NCBI GenBank assembly: GCA_002421585.1
Contig: DIKD01000089.1
Location: forward strand, 1-5,436
Length of the DNA: 5,436 nt
Reading direction: 5' to 3'
Source of the DNA: Dehalococcoidia bacterium UBA5627
GTDB lineage: Bacteria > Chloroflexota > Dehalococcoidia > Dehalococcoidales > UBA5627
The notes below the pieces were generated by a model that had not been told where the DNA came from, made no database searches, and saw only the letters and a program-made list of their open reading frames with translations. Of this stretch, positions 4,264 through 5,436 are shown piece by piece. Position 1 is the stretch's first letter. Each line of letters opens with the position of its first letter. Position numbers and translations under genes: made by a program.

Positions 4264-5436
4264 CTATACTCCGGTTAGTTTTTTGCCGAATTCAAGCAGT
4301 CTTTTAACTCTTTCGCGGCTATCGCTTTCGGTATAAATACGCAGCAGCGGTTCGGTCCCCGAAAAGCGGATTAACAGCCAGGTGCCGTCCGATAAGATAT
4401 ACCTGAAGCCATCGATAGTGTCCTCTTTTGCAACTTCCACACCGTCTATGGTTTTCGGGTGGCTGTTTTTAACGCGGCCGGTAATGGTTTCCCTTTTCTC
4501 TTCGTCAAATTCAATATCCACCCGGTCATAATAGTGTTCTCCGACCTTGTCATATAAATCCTTGAGTAACTGCGAAGGCTTCTTGCCTGTTTTAATCATC
4601 AAATCCAAAAAGCACAGGCCTGCCAGCAGGGCATCGCGTTCGGGGACATGACCTCTCAAACCGTATCCGCCGCTCTCCTCCCCGCCAATCATAGCATCGT
4701 GCTCAAGCATTAAGGGAGCCACGTATTTAAAGCCGACCTTGGTTTCATAAACAGGCACATCATAAATCCGCCCCAGTTTATCCAGCATGGAAGTGGTGGT
4801 AATTGTCTTTATAATGGCTCCGCGCTCACACCTAACCTCCAGCAGGTATAGTGCTAAGAGGGCATATACCTGTAATTGGGTCAAGAAATTGCCGTTTTCG
4901 TCCATAATACCGATGCGGTCGGCATCGCCGTCCGTTGCCAATCCTGCGTCGGCTTTGCTGTTTTTTATAAGCTCCGAAAGACCTGAAAGATTTACTGCTA
5001 TCGGTTCGGGTTGTTTTATTCCGGGGAATGCCGGGTTGGGTTGGTCGTTTATTTCAACAATCTCGAATGCGCTGTCTTTCAGCAGTGCCTTAAAGTAACC
5101 GGCGCCTGCCCCGAACATCGAATCAACGGCTATTTTAAGTCTTTTATTTTTCAGCCCGTCCAGGTCTACCAACCGGGCAATTTGAGCCTGATAGACAGGA
5201 TAAAGGTCGATATATTCAACCAGTCCTTTATCAATTGCTTCCGGCAGCGCAAGGCAGTTTATTTTTCCGGATTCGATAACTGTTTGGACATTCCTTTCGA
5301 TTTCGGAGATAACTTCCGTCGGTGCGCTGGCGCCGTCTTCCGATTTGATTTTGAAACCGTTCCATTTGCCGGGGTTATGGCTGGCGGTTATTACGATTGC
5401 CCCGCCTGCCTGTTTTGCCACCACCCCGTAGCTGAC
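4264..5436 (-). CDS. Phosphoglucomutase/phosphomannomutase family protein, N-terminus outside the window
   Basis: This alpha-D-phosphohexomutase moves phosphate between C6 and C1 of glucose or mannose, feeding nucleotide-sugar synthesis. The visible 390 residues (frame open to the window end, TAG at 4264-4266) contain every hallmark after the N-terminal sugar-ring region. These are the catalytic phosphoserine loop TASHNP (5371-5388, Ser codon 5380-5382), the Mg-binding loop DGDADR (window residues 169-174), the sugar-binding GGEESGGYG (about 251-259) and the phosphate-binding RFSGTEPLLRIYTE (about 357-370). The family is about 450-475 residues, so roughly 70-90 are missing upstream; the GTG at 5422-5424 is internal. 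It is upstream of, and 4 nt from, the PGI/PMI gene, so the pair can carry fructose-6-P through mannose-6-P or glucose-6-P to the hexose-1-P. Whether glucose or mannose is preferred cannot be read from the motifs, so no symbol is given. Confidence 0.95.
   Translation of the reverse strand, partial: VSYGVVAKQAGGAIVITASHNPGKWNGFKIKSEDGASAPTEVISEIERNVQTVIESGKINCLALPEAIDKGLVEYIDLYPVYQAQIARLVDLDGLKNKRLKIAVDSMFGAGAGYFKALLKDSAFEIVEINDQPNPAFPGIKQPEPIAVNLSGLSELIKNSKADAGLATDGDADRIGIMDENGNFLTQLQVYALLALYLLEVRCERGAIIKTITTTSMLDKLGRIYDVPVYETKVGFKYVAPLMLEHDAMIGGEESGGYGLRGHVPERDALLAGLCFLDLMIKTGKKPSQLLKDLYDKVGEHYYDRVDIEFDEEKRETITGRVKNSHPKTIDGVEVAKEDTIDGFRYILSDGTWLLIRFSGTEPLLRIYTESDSRERVKRLLEFGKKLTGV

Noticed and set aside
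4787..5098. Plus-strand 103-codon frame opposite the mutase gene
   Set aside because: It is fully antisense to highly conserved phosphohexomutase motifs and has no recognisable features or start signal.

Overview
The window reads as a bacterial chromosome segment from an anaerobe-type lineage. My best guess is Chloroflexota, class Dehalococcoidia. The reasons are the order truA-rplM-rpsI, a nearby SIS-type bifunctional phosphoglucose/phosphomannose isomerase paired with a phosphomannomutase-family enzyme, GTG and TTG starts behind strong purine-rich ribosome sites, and structured intergenic repeats of a kind I recall from environmental Chloroflexota genomes. Truncated gene order alone cannot exclude Firmicutes, where truA-rplM-rpsI also occurs.

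Layout. Bases 1-1594 (+) are the tail of a ribosomal-protein operon: truA (tRNA pseudouridine synthase, missing only its first few codons), rplM (L13) overlapping the truA end, and rpsI (S9). A strong intrinsic terminator at 1622-1661 closes it. Bases 1662-2698 are accessory and AT-richer by eye. They hold a doubtful 78-codon reading frame on the minus strand and a well-supported unknown gene on the plus strand (1994-2698). That gene has its own candidate promoter, an inverted repeat inside the promoter spacer, and a segment that faintly recalls helix-hairpin-helix DNA glycosylase-like proteins.

Bases 2699-3191 are a noncoding gap between convergent genes, packed with palindromic repeats. These include a 55-bp unit (2893-2947) built like a REPIN: two hairpins in inverted orientation, each preceded by GTAG on its own strand. 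Next to it lies a 150-bp unit (2955-3104) bounded by near-perfect terminal inverted repeats. A third, separate stem-loop sits at 2793-2830.

Bases 3192-5436 (-) are a two-gene sugar-phosphate operon: a phosphoglucomutase/phosphomannomutase (N-terminus beyond the window) followed 4 nt later by the isomerase. Together they would interconvert fructose-6-P, glucose-6-P and mannose-6-P and turn the hexose-6-phosphates into hexose-1-phosphates for nucleotide-sugar, glycan or compatible-solute synthesis.

No complete novel multi-gene system is visible. The most interesting parts are the REPIN-like and inverted-repeat-bounded elements and the unknown gene inserted between two housekeeping operons.
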